A DNA stretch of 64,000 bases from Leptodontidium sp. MPI-SDFR-AT-0119 (GCA_020726505.1 JAHLEZ010000002.1:5084001-5148000), one strand, 5' to 3'; positions 11,636 to 23,220 are shown, numbered from the stretch's first letter. The notes: generated by a model from the sequence alone, not told the origin. A program made the numbers and translations.

Positions 11636-12430
11636 GACTTTTATACAATAGGACGTAAATTCCTGCACTCTGAGATTATCTAAAACTTAAATTTTGCTCC
11701 TATCACAAATGACTTTTATATCACATGTGGCAGTTGTCTCCTTTTCTCTCACATTCCGGAAAGGGACATCTTGAGTTAATTTTAAATACGGAGCGGCAAG
11801 TCTAATTTTATATCTTAGAGATTAAGCATCAAGGATGCAGTGAGATATGTGTGTGTCGCAAGGGAAGTCTGCTGCTTATCTCATGAGGCGTGTATATTTG
11901 CTTTTGCAGCTCTAGTGAGCTAGCTAGCTGACGGAGAGCAGAAGGGAAAAAGTGATTGTGACCATTCACGTCTCAGCCAGAAAAATCAATAATGGTAATG
12001 TGAGAGAAATCCAGGCGCTTCACCATTGAGCAGCAGCTTGTTCGATCACGAGGTCGCGGTCACTTCACCCTGATGACAGGTGCAATCACCAAGTCAATTT
12101 AATAAACTATTGACACATAACAGTATCCATTCACAGATCTGATCAAATTCACTTTAAATCAGTATCATGCGAGTCGAAGACGTGACAGGAGTGAATGTTT
12201 GGCACTGATTCTACGGTGCAGTAGCGCCCACTTCCCTGACTGAGAGTCTACTTTTACTAAACAACGAAATGAATGAGGACACAAAAGTGTAACGTATAAC
12301 ATCCCCCAATCCCATTCAAGAGTCAAGTTGTTCAAGTAGTTCCCAGCATAACGGCACGACATCCCCCTTTTCCTCCCTCAAATCCGCCTACCCGGACTGT
12401 ATCCGAACCACATGCCTGATTATCCCGCAT
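11636..12430. other. Intergenic
   Basis: Convergent region between the plus-strand reductase and the minus-strand gene ending at 12431. Only short unsupported reading frames. Confidence 0.5.
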
Positions 12431-13160
12431 TCAAAGAAACAGCATCGACAAACAAACCATCAAAACAACAATGCCAGTAGCTAGGACAATATAGGAGACC
12501 CATGGCTTCCTTTTCCGGGGTCTTTCGTACGTGAGGCACGGACTGGAGTAAGTCTGATAGGAAATGATGTTCGACTTCAGGAGTGTTCGACATTCGTCTT
12601 GGCATTGAGGTAGAGCGCTTGTGACTTCGTAGGTGCCGTTCCATGGCACTTTTGTCTTTATCGGAGATGGAGGTAAGGCTGGGAAGGACTGGAGTGTTGG
12701 CTTGCTACCAGCAGGAGGGTCCTTCGTATCGGTGGGGCTTGAGACTCTCCTTGTCTTCTTCTTCTTCTTCTTCTTCGGGCGGGCTTGGGAGAGAGTTTTG
12801 GTGTCCATTTTGTATCTGCCGGAAAGGAGACTGCTCTTCTAGGAGGGCGAATAGGTGCATTTTGTGAGGTTGCGGTACTTGGGAGGCTTTGAGATTCACA
12901 TCCCTCAAGGCTGGGGTCGAATTGCTGCTTCATATTGGCATCGCCCTGCGCCCACAATGCAGAAGTCTCTTCGGCAATTGGCTCCAGATGGTGCACTTTT
13001 GGATAGCGGTAAGAATTGGGAGACACGTCTTTTGTTTGAAGGGTTCTGGTTGCTCGTTTCGTGAAGTGCCTTTCGAAAATACGAATTGTGATCTAGAAGC
13101 AGCAGGACTTGCGAGATGCTTAATCAGGACCTTGGCCCAGATAGTGAAGACGCCAGGCAT
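12431..13160 (-). CDS. Hypothetical small tail-anchored protein; frame joined by two very short introns
   Basis: Two overlapping frames both look coding. The upstream frame (about 13092-12746) is rich in ordinary coding features (HHLEPIAEETSALW, PRRAVSFPADTKW) and has a strong cttctag acceptor at its start, but no ATG. The downstream frame (to 12431) ends in basic residues and one hydrophobic helix (VSYIVLATGIVVLMVCLSML), a tail-anchor layout. Joining ATG at 13160 through introns 13130-13093 (38 nt) and 12745-12705 (41 nt) gives a continuous reading frame of about 216 residues. Both introns are unusually short; the alternative for the second is a frameshift in the adjacent GAA run. No domain recognised. 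Confidence 0.42.
12755..12776. repeat. CTT/GAA trinucleotide run
   Basis: About seven copies of ctt on the plus strand. Read on the minus strand it encodes a run of basic residues inside the 12431-13160 gene (Arg in one frame, Lys in the other), so slippage here changes repeat length without shifting frame. Confidence 0.85.
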
Positions 13161-13418
13161 GAGATTGAATATAAAGCGCTAGTGACGCGGAATACAATTT
13201 ACCGCATTTTAGCGAGGTAGAAGAGCATTCACTAATATCTACTAGGCACGCGTCCTCGTGTTCCTTTGTATACACAGCAGCGAAGCTCGCTTAGACGAAA
13301 GCAAACACTTCTACAGCCTGATCAACCCCATTCCCTTGCCCGCTCGAGCAGGTTTCGAAATTCGCATATCATTTGAGAAAGTCGGGTCAAGACTCTCGAC
13401 ATCCCCGAAACATTCGCA

Positions 13419-15411
13419 ATGGTTTCCAATACTTTGAGGGTCCGATATTCCTGCAGAGGCTCCTCTTCGGGGTCTAACAATGCAAGTCGATCAACAAGAG
13501 TGGAGCGTGCAGCAGCTCCCAAGATCCTTCCCGAAGATGTCTTTCTAGGACAAATATTTTGGAACCGCGAAGATCACCCAGGAGCGCGCACCATAGTCTG
13601 CGTAAGGGAGGACCATTGCGGTGGAAGACCAATGGCTACGGGTGCTTACGGACATCCCGTTCTCGTTGTGCGCCTGAAATTCGATGAAGATGGGTGCGAA
13701 ATGGCAAAAACCAACAAGAGAGTCCTGGTCCTTGGTGTAAGTCAACTGTGAATTATCTTCCTTTTCTTTCACATGCTGACTAGTTGAATCACAGCTCACA
13801 TCATTTGGCCAAATGACCCTTTCTGAATGGGTAATGTCCGCCCGGAACGAGTGCATGGATGCTCTTCCGGTCATCGACGCTGGGTCTTCACTCTCAAAGG
13901 CTGGAAGGATTGCCTCCGATCTTGGCTGGATCAAGCTGGATGGGTACACTCTGCTATCGCTGTTGTCGGGGCAACTTCACAAGCAGACATATGTGCTGCC
14001 CCGTCACATTTATTCCCTCTCCGTTTCGCAACTGGCACCATACCAATCCGCAACTGGAGGGAATGACGTTGTTCGGCTCGATGAAACGAGTTACCGGATG
14101 GTGATGGCCATCATAGGACTGGAGCCCGAATCGTATACTTCGGTTCTTCAAGATAAGGAGAACATTGCACTCATGGAAGACAATGTGAGAACTCAAGAGG
14201 ACAACAAAAAACTCCATGAATCTCCAGTTGGGTGCAAGGCAGGTTCTGTCGAGGAGTCTGGCGAGGTTGAGGATAAGGATGACGGAGCACCAACAATAAA
14301 GGTGGCCCGCAAAGGGAAGAAGACGACGATCTCTGGGAAGGGTCTCAGCAAAGAGGCCTGGGCATTATTTGCCCGTCTTTACTCTTCTGACTGGGAGATT
14401 CTTCGAGCCGATGTAGCTCACAGAAAGTTCAGACTGGAACGCCTCAAAAGAAGAAGTACGCCCGAGACTCAGAGTGGCAGCAAACGGCCGAGATCAACGA
14501 TTGACGAGTTGGACGAAGTCGCCGATCCAAAGCCAGTTCGACGCCAGAGGTCCATTAACTCTACAAGCTTCACATTGCGTCAGAGACTTAGGTGGTCACG
14601 GAGGTCTTGGGCACCAATGAACTGCCGAAAGACTATTTCATGCTTTTGGGCGGAGTTGGATCCTATAGAGTTGGTCGATTGGGGCCTGATATCGCCAGGC
14701 GTACCTGTCCCGATCAACCTTATCTCTAAATGCTCTGCTAAGGCTAGCTTGGAGGAGACTCAAAGACAAATCCTCACATCAACACTAGAGATCTTACTCG
14801 AAAAAGACCCCTCCACTCGACCAACCACCTCACCAACGGCCACACCTGTTGTATCAGTGGGAGAAACAATTTCGCCTCCTTCTTCCTCGACCACTACTCT
14901 TCCCTTAGCTATAGTGCCTTCTTCTTCCGCAAAGCCTATCGATCTTGAAATTAAAATAGCCGGTAGTTCATCTTCAAAATCGGCACCACTAATCGATCGC
15001 AAACGCGATATCCTCAGGCCGAGAATGAGAATTCGACGCCGTCCACGAAACTCATGTTTGACACCCCCCGTGGGAAGTTTCATCTCTTTCGAAAGGAGCC
15101 TGGAAGAACACAAGAGTATCAGCAACCGAGCAGAGAACATGGGGTTCAGATCACATGGCCTCATTGGCGCTACATCTTCGAACTTAACCTCTGTCCTCCC
15201 CAGTCAGCAGGTAGCCGTCAAAACCATAGGACCGTCTACCCAAAACTCACAACTGAGACCGATATTGCAATACGAGCAAGGAGATTGGGAGCGGTGGGTG
15301 TCGTGGGCCGTTCTAGTCTACATCATGTATTCTTTGACTATTATCCTCATGTTTCTTGTAGATTTTGTTCATAGGGTGGGCTGTGGATCTGACAGTGATC
15401 GGTTGGATTAA
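13419..15411 (+). CDS. HPVVVL-family protein with C-terminal transmembrane helix (member 1)
   Basis: Exons 13419-13736 and 13795-15411, about 644 residues; donor gtaagt after a Gly codon, acceptor before an LTSFG strand. The N-terminal half-domain has a G-x-I-F-W strand (residues about 44-48) and YGHPVLVVRL near residue 85. It continues after the intron with LTSFGQMTLSEW, then a LSGQLHKQTYVLPRHIYSL segment and RLDETSYRMVMAIIGLEPESY. The same order, and the phase-0 intron at the same point, occurs in the genes at 16869-17899 and 41349-42288. The rest is low-complexity, basic and acidic linker with an ISGKGLSKEAW segment, ending in one hydrophobic helix (WAVLVYIMYSLTIILMFLV) and a short tail. 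Function unknown; membrane attachment of a soluble barrel-like domain is inferred. Confidence 0.75.
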
Positions 15412-16868
15412 ATTCCAAGTTGAGAGGAGGGTTTGGACCCTTTTTTGCGTGCTTTGTGGACGTTGTATCGATTTCTGGGTGTTGTTTCTGCGGGTTGGTG
15501 GGTTGCATTTAATCGAGGATGATTGGGGACTCAAGGCGTTGTACTGGATCTTCCGGCATGTGTGCAAGCAAGGTCGCACGTTGTTGGAGGGTTATGTTTC
15601 TTCAGGTTCATTGGCGTTGTCGTGTAGGAACTGGCTTCTCCCATGAATAATAATTACGTACTAAGTTTTCTCACTTATTCGACGTCGGTTCTAGAAAAGT
15701 GCTTCTACGCCCGTTTTCTATTGGTCTGGATTTTGCTCCTCATTTTCCCTTCGAAGCACTGTATACAAATGTACCGCTCTAGAAACTTTGTATTGCATAT
15801 TCCCTCGCTGACAGATTCTGGTCCACGATGAGAAACAGCCTGGGCAACACGATTGTCGTCTGTGTTGGAGAAAGGCACTGTGGTAGGCAGGAAATAGAGG
15901 CTGGAGCTTATGGTCATCCATTGCTCATCTCGAGAAAAATAAAGCCCAACGTAGGCAATGATAAAAAATACTTGCTTGGTGGCGAAGGCATGTCATGATT
16001 CCATCTCCAAAAGCCCGAGATCAGAGAATTCAACTAGGCTGCGGCATGGGGCGGGTTTTTTACGTCCTCCAGTCCCCCATCTCCCCACCCGCCCCATGGG
16101 GTCCCCTATCATAGGGGGAAAAAACCCCAAATGGGGTTTTATTTTCACAAATCATGTATTATTTTCATAACATATCAACAAAGAAACATAAAGTCAGTGT
16201 TTTATACAAAAATCTGCTTAAATATTCATAAAATCCCCCATGGGGCCCCGTGCAGCAGCCTAAATTCAACAGTCTTACCGACTTCCACGACGATAGTCTG
16301 GGGGCGGAGACACTGTACGGAAACTGAACTGGAAAATTGACAGTGATGAAATCCAAGTTTGATTGATATTGGCACCTTCTAAAAGAGATCCAGAGCAATG
16401 ATTGGGCTGTTCAGGCCCGGGTTGCTCCATGCGATAGAGTGAAGTATTCTTCCGCAAGTAGCCTCATTGGTCTTGCAGTCTATACAAACCTGCGTAAAAA
16501 TTAAAATAGCTGGTAGAAGTGCAAAGCCACCCTTTTTCTCTTAGCATTCAAGATAATCAATTGCCAAAATCTTGAGTCACTGATAAGTGGCATACTTTGA
16601 ATTATTTGTGCTTTTCGGAAAGCCCCCTCTTTCTATCTGGAATACATAAGCCTGAGATCAACAAATTCTACAAGCACCATGGATTGATTATTCAATGATA
16701 GATCTAGACTAAAAATTTAGCGAGAAAGTATACCCCATGACTCTTTCAAACATGGCATGTAATTACATTTAATGCTACAACCGGAAGACTAAGGAAATGA
16801 GATATGGATGACGTGCAAAAGTCATGGCCAAATGGATGCAAGAAGGAGAAAACGCAACCGCTTGATCT
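15412..16868. other. Convergent intergenic region carrying a MITE
   Basis: Lies between the 3' ends of two HPVVVL-family genes. It holds the hAT-like element at 16035-16262; outside it only short unsupported reading frames are visible. Confidence 0.6.
16035..16262. mobile_element. hAT-like MITE with perfect 8-bp target-site duplication
   Basis: The 228-bp element begins taggctgcggcatggggc and ends with the reverse complement of taggctgctgcacggggc, so the terminal inverted repeats match at 16 of 18 positions. It is flanked on both sides by the identical octamer aattcaac (16027-16034 and 16263-16270). An 8-bp duplication is the hallmark of hAT-superfamily insertion. The interior has G/C runs and self-complementary stretches (ccccatgggg, ccccta...tagggg) and an AT-rich right half, and no coding capacity. 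A non-autonomous element needing a transposase in trans is therefore likely. The perfect duplication suggests a relatively recent insertion. Confidence 0.82.
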
Positions 16869-17899
16869 TTAGACAGAGGAACCACTCCAAAAGTTCCACC
16901 AAGCCAAACCGACAATGACCACCCCAACAACACATTTCCAAATGACGGAGTGTCCACCATTTCCGCCATCACCCCCCTGGCTGTCAGGCTCTATATGATA
17001 CCATGTGGGATGCGCATATGATGGTGGACTGTACTGTGAAACTTGCGGGGCCACTGGGATGGTTCCACAGCCTCCGTAGTGAACATGTTGAATCGGGTTC
17101 GTAATTGGATGTGATGTCTGCTGGGATGGGGCAACAAGAGCAAGGCTAGAATTCGCCAGGTCCAGGAGCCGTTGATGATTTGTCTCAAACAACGTTTCCG
17201 TAGCCTCATAATTTTCTGGTGGTAAGGCAAGCAACTCCATAAGTGCATAGTAGCTCTCATACGAGAGTCTACGTTTGTAGGCGCGGCTATTCCGGTAGGC
17301 GTACTGGCGTAGCATCGATACAGGTATTCTGTAAGTGTGCTGAAGGCGGACGTAGGACTGCTTTTTGAGACGCCCCTCTTCCAACTTGAGTTGGACCAGA
17401 GAAGATACTCTTGGCGATGTAAGGGCAGTGGCTTCAGGATCGAAGATGGGGATGGATGGTTTTCTGTGCCGACGTCTTGACAAATATTTCGACAGAGGAG
17501 TGTTTGAAAACGTTGTTACCTTGTGAAGAATTAATTAAATTTCTGTCAACATCAGAACATGTTACTTACACTAGCAACAGTGCAGATCAACTCACCGATC
17601 ACAGTTGATCCCTTCTTCTGCCTGATCTTCAGAACGACCACCGGATGATTGTGACCGCCGTCATCAAGCTCCTCATTCCTGCAACAGTTTTTGTTGACAC
17701 ATCGGAAGCTGGGTCGAGTGAAATCTTTTGGTGGAAGCCATACTATGCATCCAACACAAACATCACCAGGATTCAGATGCGGTTTATCTGTATGTATCGG
17801 CGATGGCTGCAGATGTCCGTGAGAGGCTCTAACTTCGTCGATAGGCTGGAAGATTGGAGACATCTTGGTGGCTACGAAATAAGTTCGAGAACAGGTCAA
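16869..17899 (-). CDS. HPVVVL-family protein with C-terminal transmembrane helix (member 2)
   Basis: Exons 17899-17570 and 17519-16869 with a 50-nt intron (GTAAGT donor), about 326 residues from the first ATG; the ATG at 17863 is an alternative. The N-terminal part has a G-C-I-V-W strand, a pair of Cys clusters (CVNKNCC) and HNHPVVVLKI. Exon 2 opens VTTFSN, then basic residues, LKKQSYVRLQHTYRIPV and RLSYESYYALMELLALPPENY, all aligning in order with the gene at 13419. The C-terminus is a Gly/Ser linker and one hydrophobic helix (VIWKCVVGVVIVGLAWWNFW) with only four residues beyond, a tail-anchor arrangement. It is convergent with member 1, with the MITE between them. Function unknown. Confidence 0.76.
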
Positions 17900-18294
17900 A
17901 TAGAAGACTCTCAGTCGTTTAAATGAGTTGATCCAGAATCAGCGATGTCTCGGTGCCTTTATTGTGCCGTTCGCTGGTGCGCCTTGAGGTGGGAGGATTG
18001 TTCCTTTGCATTCGTGCACGAGGCCGACTCAAGAGACAATACGCCCAACAGGCCTAAATTATACTTCAAATTTCTCTGATGGGTCACAGCGAGCTGGTAT
18101 CATTGGATAAAAACGCTGCTGCCTTGCAACAAAGCGGCTAGGGCCTCTGAAACGGCGAGGCTGTGGAAGGCTACCTCCAGGTGGCCAGGAGGCCGCATGC
18201 GAGATATCTGCAGATTTTGCAGCGGGATGAAATCCAAAAGTTGAAATGCTAACATATCAAAGGAGAGAGAACGGAGAACCAAGATGCTCTACTG
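17900..18294. other. Short intergenic
   Basis: Holds the promoter side of the 16869-17899 gene and the 3' region of the MYND gene. Nothing else seen. Confidence 0.5.
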
Positions 18295-19465
18295 TCAATG
18301 CTTTCCCTTTTCGCAAGTGTGCTTGTGCAACTTCCAGCCCGCAACTTGATGCTCTTTGCAGCAGTACCAAGTTTGCGATTGTCTGCACCCACTGCATTTC
18401 AACAACTTGCCACCTTTTCCACAATGCGCACACCATCCTTGCTTGTGCCGGTTCTGCCACCGCTCCCAAACCCTTTCGGTACATCCTTTGAGTCTAGCTT
18501 CCTCGACCAAGTCTGATGATGGGTTCATGTAGTTCGCGGTGCCCCTGTTCTGCAACTGGGTACAGATATTCTTCTCAGTAGAGTCGCAGTAGTCTTCATA
18601 ACTCCCCACGAAATAGAATTCCCCAAAACTTCCTCGTCCTACCTCCCCGTATTGCATCCGCGACAGATCAACTACGGCGTTCACGAATTTGCTACCAGGG
18701 TACGGAAAGCCGAGGATGGCGTGTGCGTCGCCATCTTTGCCTCCATTGAGAAGTGTGCTTGGGGATGAATCTTTGAGAACAACTGTCCAGGGTTTAGGAC
18801 CCATGATACCAAATTCAATGGTTTGACGAGTGCTGGGGTCGACGATGACAGGTTCCTGAGGCAAAATCCAGTCAGCTAGCTCGTATTTCAAGTTGCCAAA
18901 CAGCTACCAGGGACCACTGTGGGGAAACAGACTTCATTCTTGATCTGGATGCTTATCCTTTGATCGGGTGGACAGAGCTGGAAAAAGTACTGATAGAGCG
19001 AGATGGAGCTGTAGCAGCCATTATGTCCAAGCGATTCGTAATAAATAGAATCCAACTGAGCGACGGTAAGGTTTTTGACCTCTGGGCCGGCATTTGGGGA
19101 GACCTTGCACATCGCTGTAGATTCTATAGACGAAGGAGCATCGTTGACCTGTTCAAACTGATGGAGGGAACGACGACTGCAACTAAGTGTCAGTGTCTTC
19201 GACCTGGGTGGAATGACTAATGAAGCTGGTATTGCCTCCAGACGGAAAATAATTCTCACATAATAGTGCGAGGACAACTGCTGAAGAAAGATGGATTCTG
19301 CATTTCCCCAGCTGCCAATACTCCAGGATCCGCAGTACTGGATACAACAAGCCCATGGTCTACGAATCGTGGATCGGTCGCCATTTTCTCATAAGCGAGA
19401 AGAACTGTCAGAGTCCTGAGAGGAATAGGTTCCATTTCGGTAGCGGGCGGGTTTGTAGAAGACAT
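18295..19465 (-). CDS. MYND-type zinc finger protein
   Basis: Exons read as 19465-19260, 19176-18929 and 18875-18295, about 344 residues. The last splice junction is the least certain, since acceptors at 18899 and 18876 are both possible. The C-terminus is a canonical MYND finger: CAHCGKGGKLLKCSGC, then WYCCKEHQ, and GWKLHKHTC, supplying the Cys/His zinc ligands in the usual spacing. MYND fingers bind short proline-rich peptides and usually mediate protein-protein contact. The preceding 290 residues contain no SET domain, so this is not a SMYD-type methyltransferase. An ALPRT-like leader and the segments LTVAQLDSIYYESLG and GFPYPGSKFVNAVVDLSRMQ suggest a folded N-terminal domain that I cannot name. 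Partner unknown. Confidence 0.8.
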
Positions 19466-20598
19466 TGCAGGCGTGGAAAATTGTTCGGGCAGCTTCGGAC
19501 AGCAACAAAGGGGCAAAAAAGTAGGGAAGAATGAGAGGGAATAAACCGCGGAGGAAAGGGAGTGAGGAATGATGGATTTAAACTCCTACGAAACACGCTA
19601 CTGCAGGTCTATGCGTTGCCGAGCCGCTCTGCAAAAAAGGCAAACAGACCCAAAAAAATCGATTCAATACTTGGTCGTTTGCATAATTTCAACTCTGCTT
19701 TTGCTAATGTGAATCGAGCGGGGTGAGATGGCTTTAAAAGAGCCTAGAGTTGTGGGTACTGTCTGCATCTAAGAACCAGCATATAATGATATGTGAACAG
19801 AAAGTTGCGAAAGCGGTGCAGTTGGGATTTACAGAAGTTCAATCTAAATAATAAATGCTGAGAATATATTTATTTTGAGTTCTATTGTTAAGCGAGAAGA
19901 AGGAAGGAAGGAAGGAAGGAGAAATACGAGGTCAACTTCTTTCACCAAGTCCTTCACCCACTCAAGTGTCACCGACAAATAACGATTTCCATCGAGCTTC
20001 CACTGCAGTTTAATCAGAGTCGTCAGTGTGCCACGTCTTGATCTCAAACTTTGGGAGTTAGACATGGGAGCCACCATCTAGCAGGTACTAAATTAAGGGG
20101 GCCACATGTAACTTGCCAAACCTACCATAGGCGTGTCTTTGGTGGAGGCACGAAATCACAGAATGGGAATTATATTTTGGAACCTCTTCAGCTGCTGAAG
20201 TATCTTCATATTTTCTGATTTAGGGTCCATAGATGGAACCAAGCCTCGTATGGCCCACACCACGCTGTCTCGAATTCAAATAAATACTCGTGGTCTCAAT
20301 CTGTTTCTCTACATCCATATCGACGGTCTCAATTTAGCTTCAAGCAGAATACTTTCCAAAATCGTAGTGTACTGAATGAAGTAGACGAGTTCCCAGGTAC
20401 GAAGAATGTCATTTGAAATCGTCGTCATGGTGAGCCATTAGCTCTCCTGAGTATGAACGGAACAATAGTCTGGGTTGAGCCTTACTTAGTCGGATTCTCT
20501 CCCTTGTCAAGAATCTTTTGAATAAAAATAGAGAGAAATTTAGGATTTGTGCTGATATTGATATCCTATGACTGATTGACCCGGTCCGCGCACCAAAT
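19466..20598. other. Intergenic with GGAA microsatellite
   Basis: No supported gene. A ggaa tetranucleotide run occupies about 19899-19921. Confidence 0.5.
19899..19921. repeat. GGAA microsatellite
   Basis: Roughly five to six tandem copies of ggaa in otherwise unremarkable intergenic DNA. Confidence 0.8.
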
Positions 20599-21336
20599 TC
20601 ATCTGCATCCCCGTACGAGGCTAATGACCTCAAACGGATCATCACCAAACCCAAACTTCACAGACTGTGACTGATGCTTGCGACTCCTATTCTCCGGTTT
20701 GCGGTACGCGGAAACATCGCTCTCTTCCATCTTCTCGAATTTGTCGGGTTGCTGGGAGATCCATTTGGTGGGGCGAGTGCTATCCGCTGCACAATAGATG
20801 CATATATTTGCTTCGTCAAGCATGAAGCCACAGAGATCGCAGGAAAAATTGTGCACGAACATTCCAAGTTGGCGCATTTGTGCTTCGGCACCTTTCCTAT
20901 GCTTGGGATTACTCGCCACGACGTCTCTGAATATTTTCGGAGGAACATTTAAAAGCTCTCTGAATTTGCTGTCGTTGGAGGCTGCCAAGTCTGGTGCCGT
21001 ATTGCTACCGGCTTCATTTTCCCTCGAAGACTCGTTTTCTTGACTATCGGTAATTCTTACGAGTGCTATCTTGGATTCGACCGGAGCTGAATTCGGTTGG
21101 TTGTCCGTTTCGTTTTCCTTCCGAAGAGCGATTGTATCTTTGAAGTTGGGGTTGCGTGGATAATTTGAATTTGTTTCTGTGATTTGAAAAGTGAAAACTT
21201 TAAAAATCCATGTTTCTCATGGTGTGTCCTGACTTTGGTATTTTTCTTTTGGACTAGTAGTGGATTCACTTACGGCAGTGTTGGTGTGTGTCAAGGTTGG
21301 GTCACAAATTGGCTTCGTTTCTTCAATAATCCACAT
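20599..21336 (-). CDS. Hypothetical protein with a Cys4 zinc-ribbon-like motif
   Basis: Exons read as 21336-21234 and 21176-20599 (57-nt intron), about 226 residues. The second exon's frame has no ATG before its upstream stop, so an upstream exon is needed; the chosen exon 1 opens MWIIEETKPICDP and joins in frame. The first 100 residues are polar and probably disordered. The central region carries CDLC followed nine residues later by C-x2-C (CIYC), a Cys4 arrangement able to bind zinc, preceded by a Lys/Arg-rich helix (RKGAEAQMRQLGMFVHNF). The C-terminus is basic then acidic. No named family recognised; small adaptor or nucleic-acid-binding roles are possible but unproven. Confidence 0.55.
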
Positions 21337-21897
21337 TGAACTAACTAGCTTACCAAGGCGGAGGTACTGGATTCGGAGGTTCTAATGGCATTAGCAGAAC
21401 CCAAATAGCAACTTCGTGACTACTGCACGAATGTATTTACTAGGGAAGAAAGTTAAAGCAGCTGTTCAGTTCGCCTCTATTTGAGAAATAATTGGAAACA
21501 ATAATAAAGAATTATCATCGCATAATCTCGAATTATATCGAGTGACCAGTTTGCTTGGCGAAGATTTGTGACTATCACGTTGTCCATAAATTTCCGTTTT
21601 GCGGAATTCAGAACGTCCAACCAGATTAAAATCCATTCCGATATGCCCCAGATAATACGGATTCATTAATAATCTTGATAATGAGATGGTTCTTGAGTCT
21701 TGAGGGTGGGCGTGGACAAGTATTAGGTCGCTCGTTCCTGCTCTCGCTTAGGAAGGGGCGAGTGGGACAGCCCCTTCCTGTTTATTTTACGAGCAAAACA
21801 AAGCCCAACTTTTGACAGACAAGGCATTCATCTCATTTATTCACCAAAAATACATTGATAATCCATACATTGGCAGCAGATATATTCAGCATTCTCC
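21337..21897. other. Divergent intergenic region
   Basis: Shared upstream region of the 20599-21336 (minus) and 21898-22524 (plus) genes. No further feature seen. Confidence 0.5.
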
Positions 21898-22524
21898 ATG
21901 GCTACAAGCACAGTTGACGAGGGATCTGACCCTTCCCCCACTCCTCATACACATCCTCTCGCCCATATAAAATCCACAATCTCCGACGCAACCCGGAAAC
22001 GACGCATAAGATGCTGCGAACCTCTCCCAAAACATTCATGGCCTCAATCTGAGCTCCCGGAGGTTCTCAACTCTTCGTCCACCTTGCTTGGATCGTCTGG
22101 TCTGCAAGTTGCACAAACGAACCTCGTTGATTCATCGATGGATCTGGGTTGGCGTTCCATAATGGATAGAGATAGAGCAGTATGGGAAGAGAAATGGGGA
22201 TTGGTTGCAGAACTGAATTTCGGCGACTGGATGCTGGTGAAATGGGTTACCAGCAGGTATCCGGTGTTCAAGGCCCCCGAAATCTTGGTTCTTGCAAACG
22301 ATATCTTAGATCAAAGGAGGATAAGGTTCCCGAACGAGCTCAACACCGAAGAGTTGTTGATGAGGATATTAGAGGAGATTCTACATATGTACACTGTAAT
22401 CGCAGGATCGAGCAGGATATTGGATACCTTGATTCATTTCAATGTTGGGAATCGGCGCAGAATATTCAGCGGGGTTCGAAGACGTTGGATTGAGGTCTCG
22501 GGAATAACAGGGGCGGAAGCTTAA
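21898..22524 (+). CDS. Hypothetical protein, single exon
   Basis: 208 residues from an ATG at 21898 preceded by AT-rich promoter-like DNA. The first 45 residues are Ser/Thr/Pro/His-rich with a basic patch (ATRKRRIRCC). The remainder looks like a compact alpha-rich domain (LVAELNFGDWMLVKWVTSRY, ELNTEELLMRILEEILHMYT) with good alternation of hydrophobic residues. No signal peptide, transmembrane segment or known motif. I do not recognise the family; the well-formed helical second half makes a real gene more likely than not. Confidence 0.55.
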   Translation: MATSTVDEGSDPSPTPHTHPLAHIKSTISDATRKRRIRCCEPLPKHSWPQSELPEVLNSSSTLLGSSGLQVAQTNLVDSSMDLGWRSIMDRDRAVWEEKWGLVAELNFGDWMLVKWVTSRYPVFKAPEILVLANDILDQRRIRFPNELNTEELLMRILEEILHMYTVIAGSSRILDTLIHFNVGNRRRIFSGVRRRWIEVSGITGAEA

Positions 22525-23220
22525 AATTGGACGGCATGATGAGGGCGAGGGTTTCATGAGATATTTGGGGAGAAACTAAATTTCTTCAGGGGCCTTTGGG
22601 ATGTCCCGATGGACTTTTGAAGACACGGAAGGTCAATTCGAGACCACTAAACTTGGCTCTGCTGCTCTGTTGGTTTAGTCTGTTTCGAATGAATAATATC
22701 TACGCTCAAACGGCCCCAGATAGCCATGGTGTCTCTGGTCTTTGGCCACGAGATCTTGCTTCTTTGGTTGAGATTTCACGCTTCGGATTTAATACAACCA
22801 AGCATGGCAAGGCGAATTTCACACAATTGCAGAACAAATCATGCCAGAAGGTCATGCATTTGGCCACAATTAAGACAATACGTAATAAATATTAGTGTTT
22901 TCAAATTTTTTATTTTTTTATTTTCTTAGACCAGAAATGTTAGTTCCTCGTGCTTTGTTCCGGGTTCAGATCTTTTTCCGATAGGTCGAACCAGGTGGCT
23001 GTAGAAGCGACCCAACCCCAAAGTGAACCAGACTTGAAGTCAGTCGAATGCAAAACTGTACGTTCAACCAATGGCCGTAATGGATACAGGAATCTTTTTT
23101 AAAAAAAATAAAAAATCACTGCAATAACTATCAGTTAATTGAAATTAATTTCCATCCATCCACTTCAAGTCTGTATATATCAAAACTCCAGAAAATCCTC
23201 CTTCAGGTGTCTGAAATTCT
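22525..23220. other. AT-rich intergenic region
   Basis: Strong AT bias and A/T runs around 22890-23140. A 99-residue frame at 22596-22895 has a hydrophobic N-terminal stretch but no other support. Confidence 0.45.

Noticed and set aside
16040..16140. G/C runs resembling telomeric or G-quadruplex repeats
   Set aside because: Not a tandem telomere repeat; they are explained by the interior of the flanked MITE.
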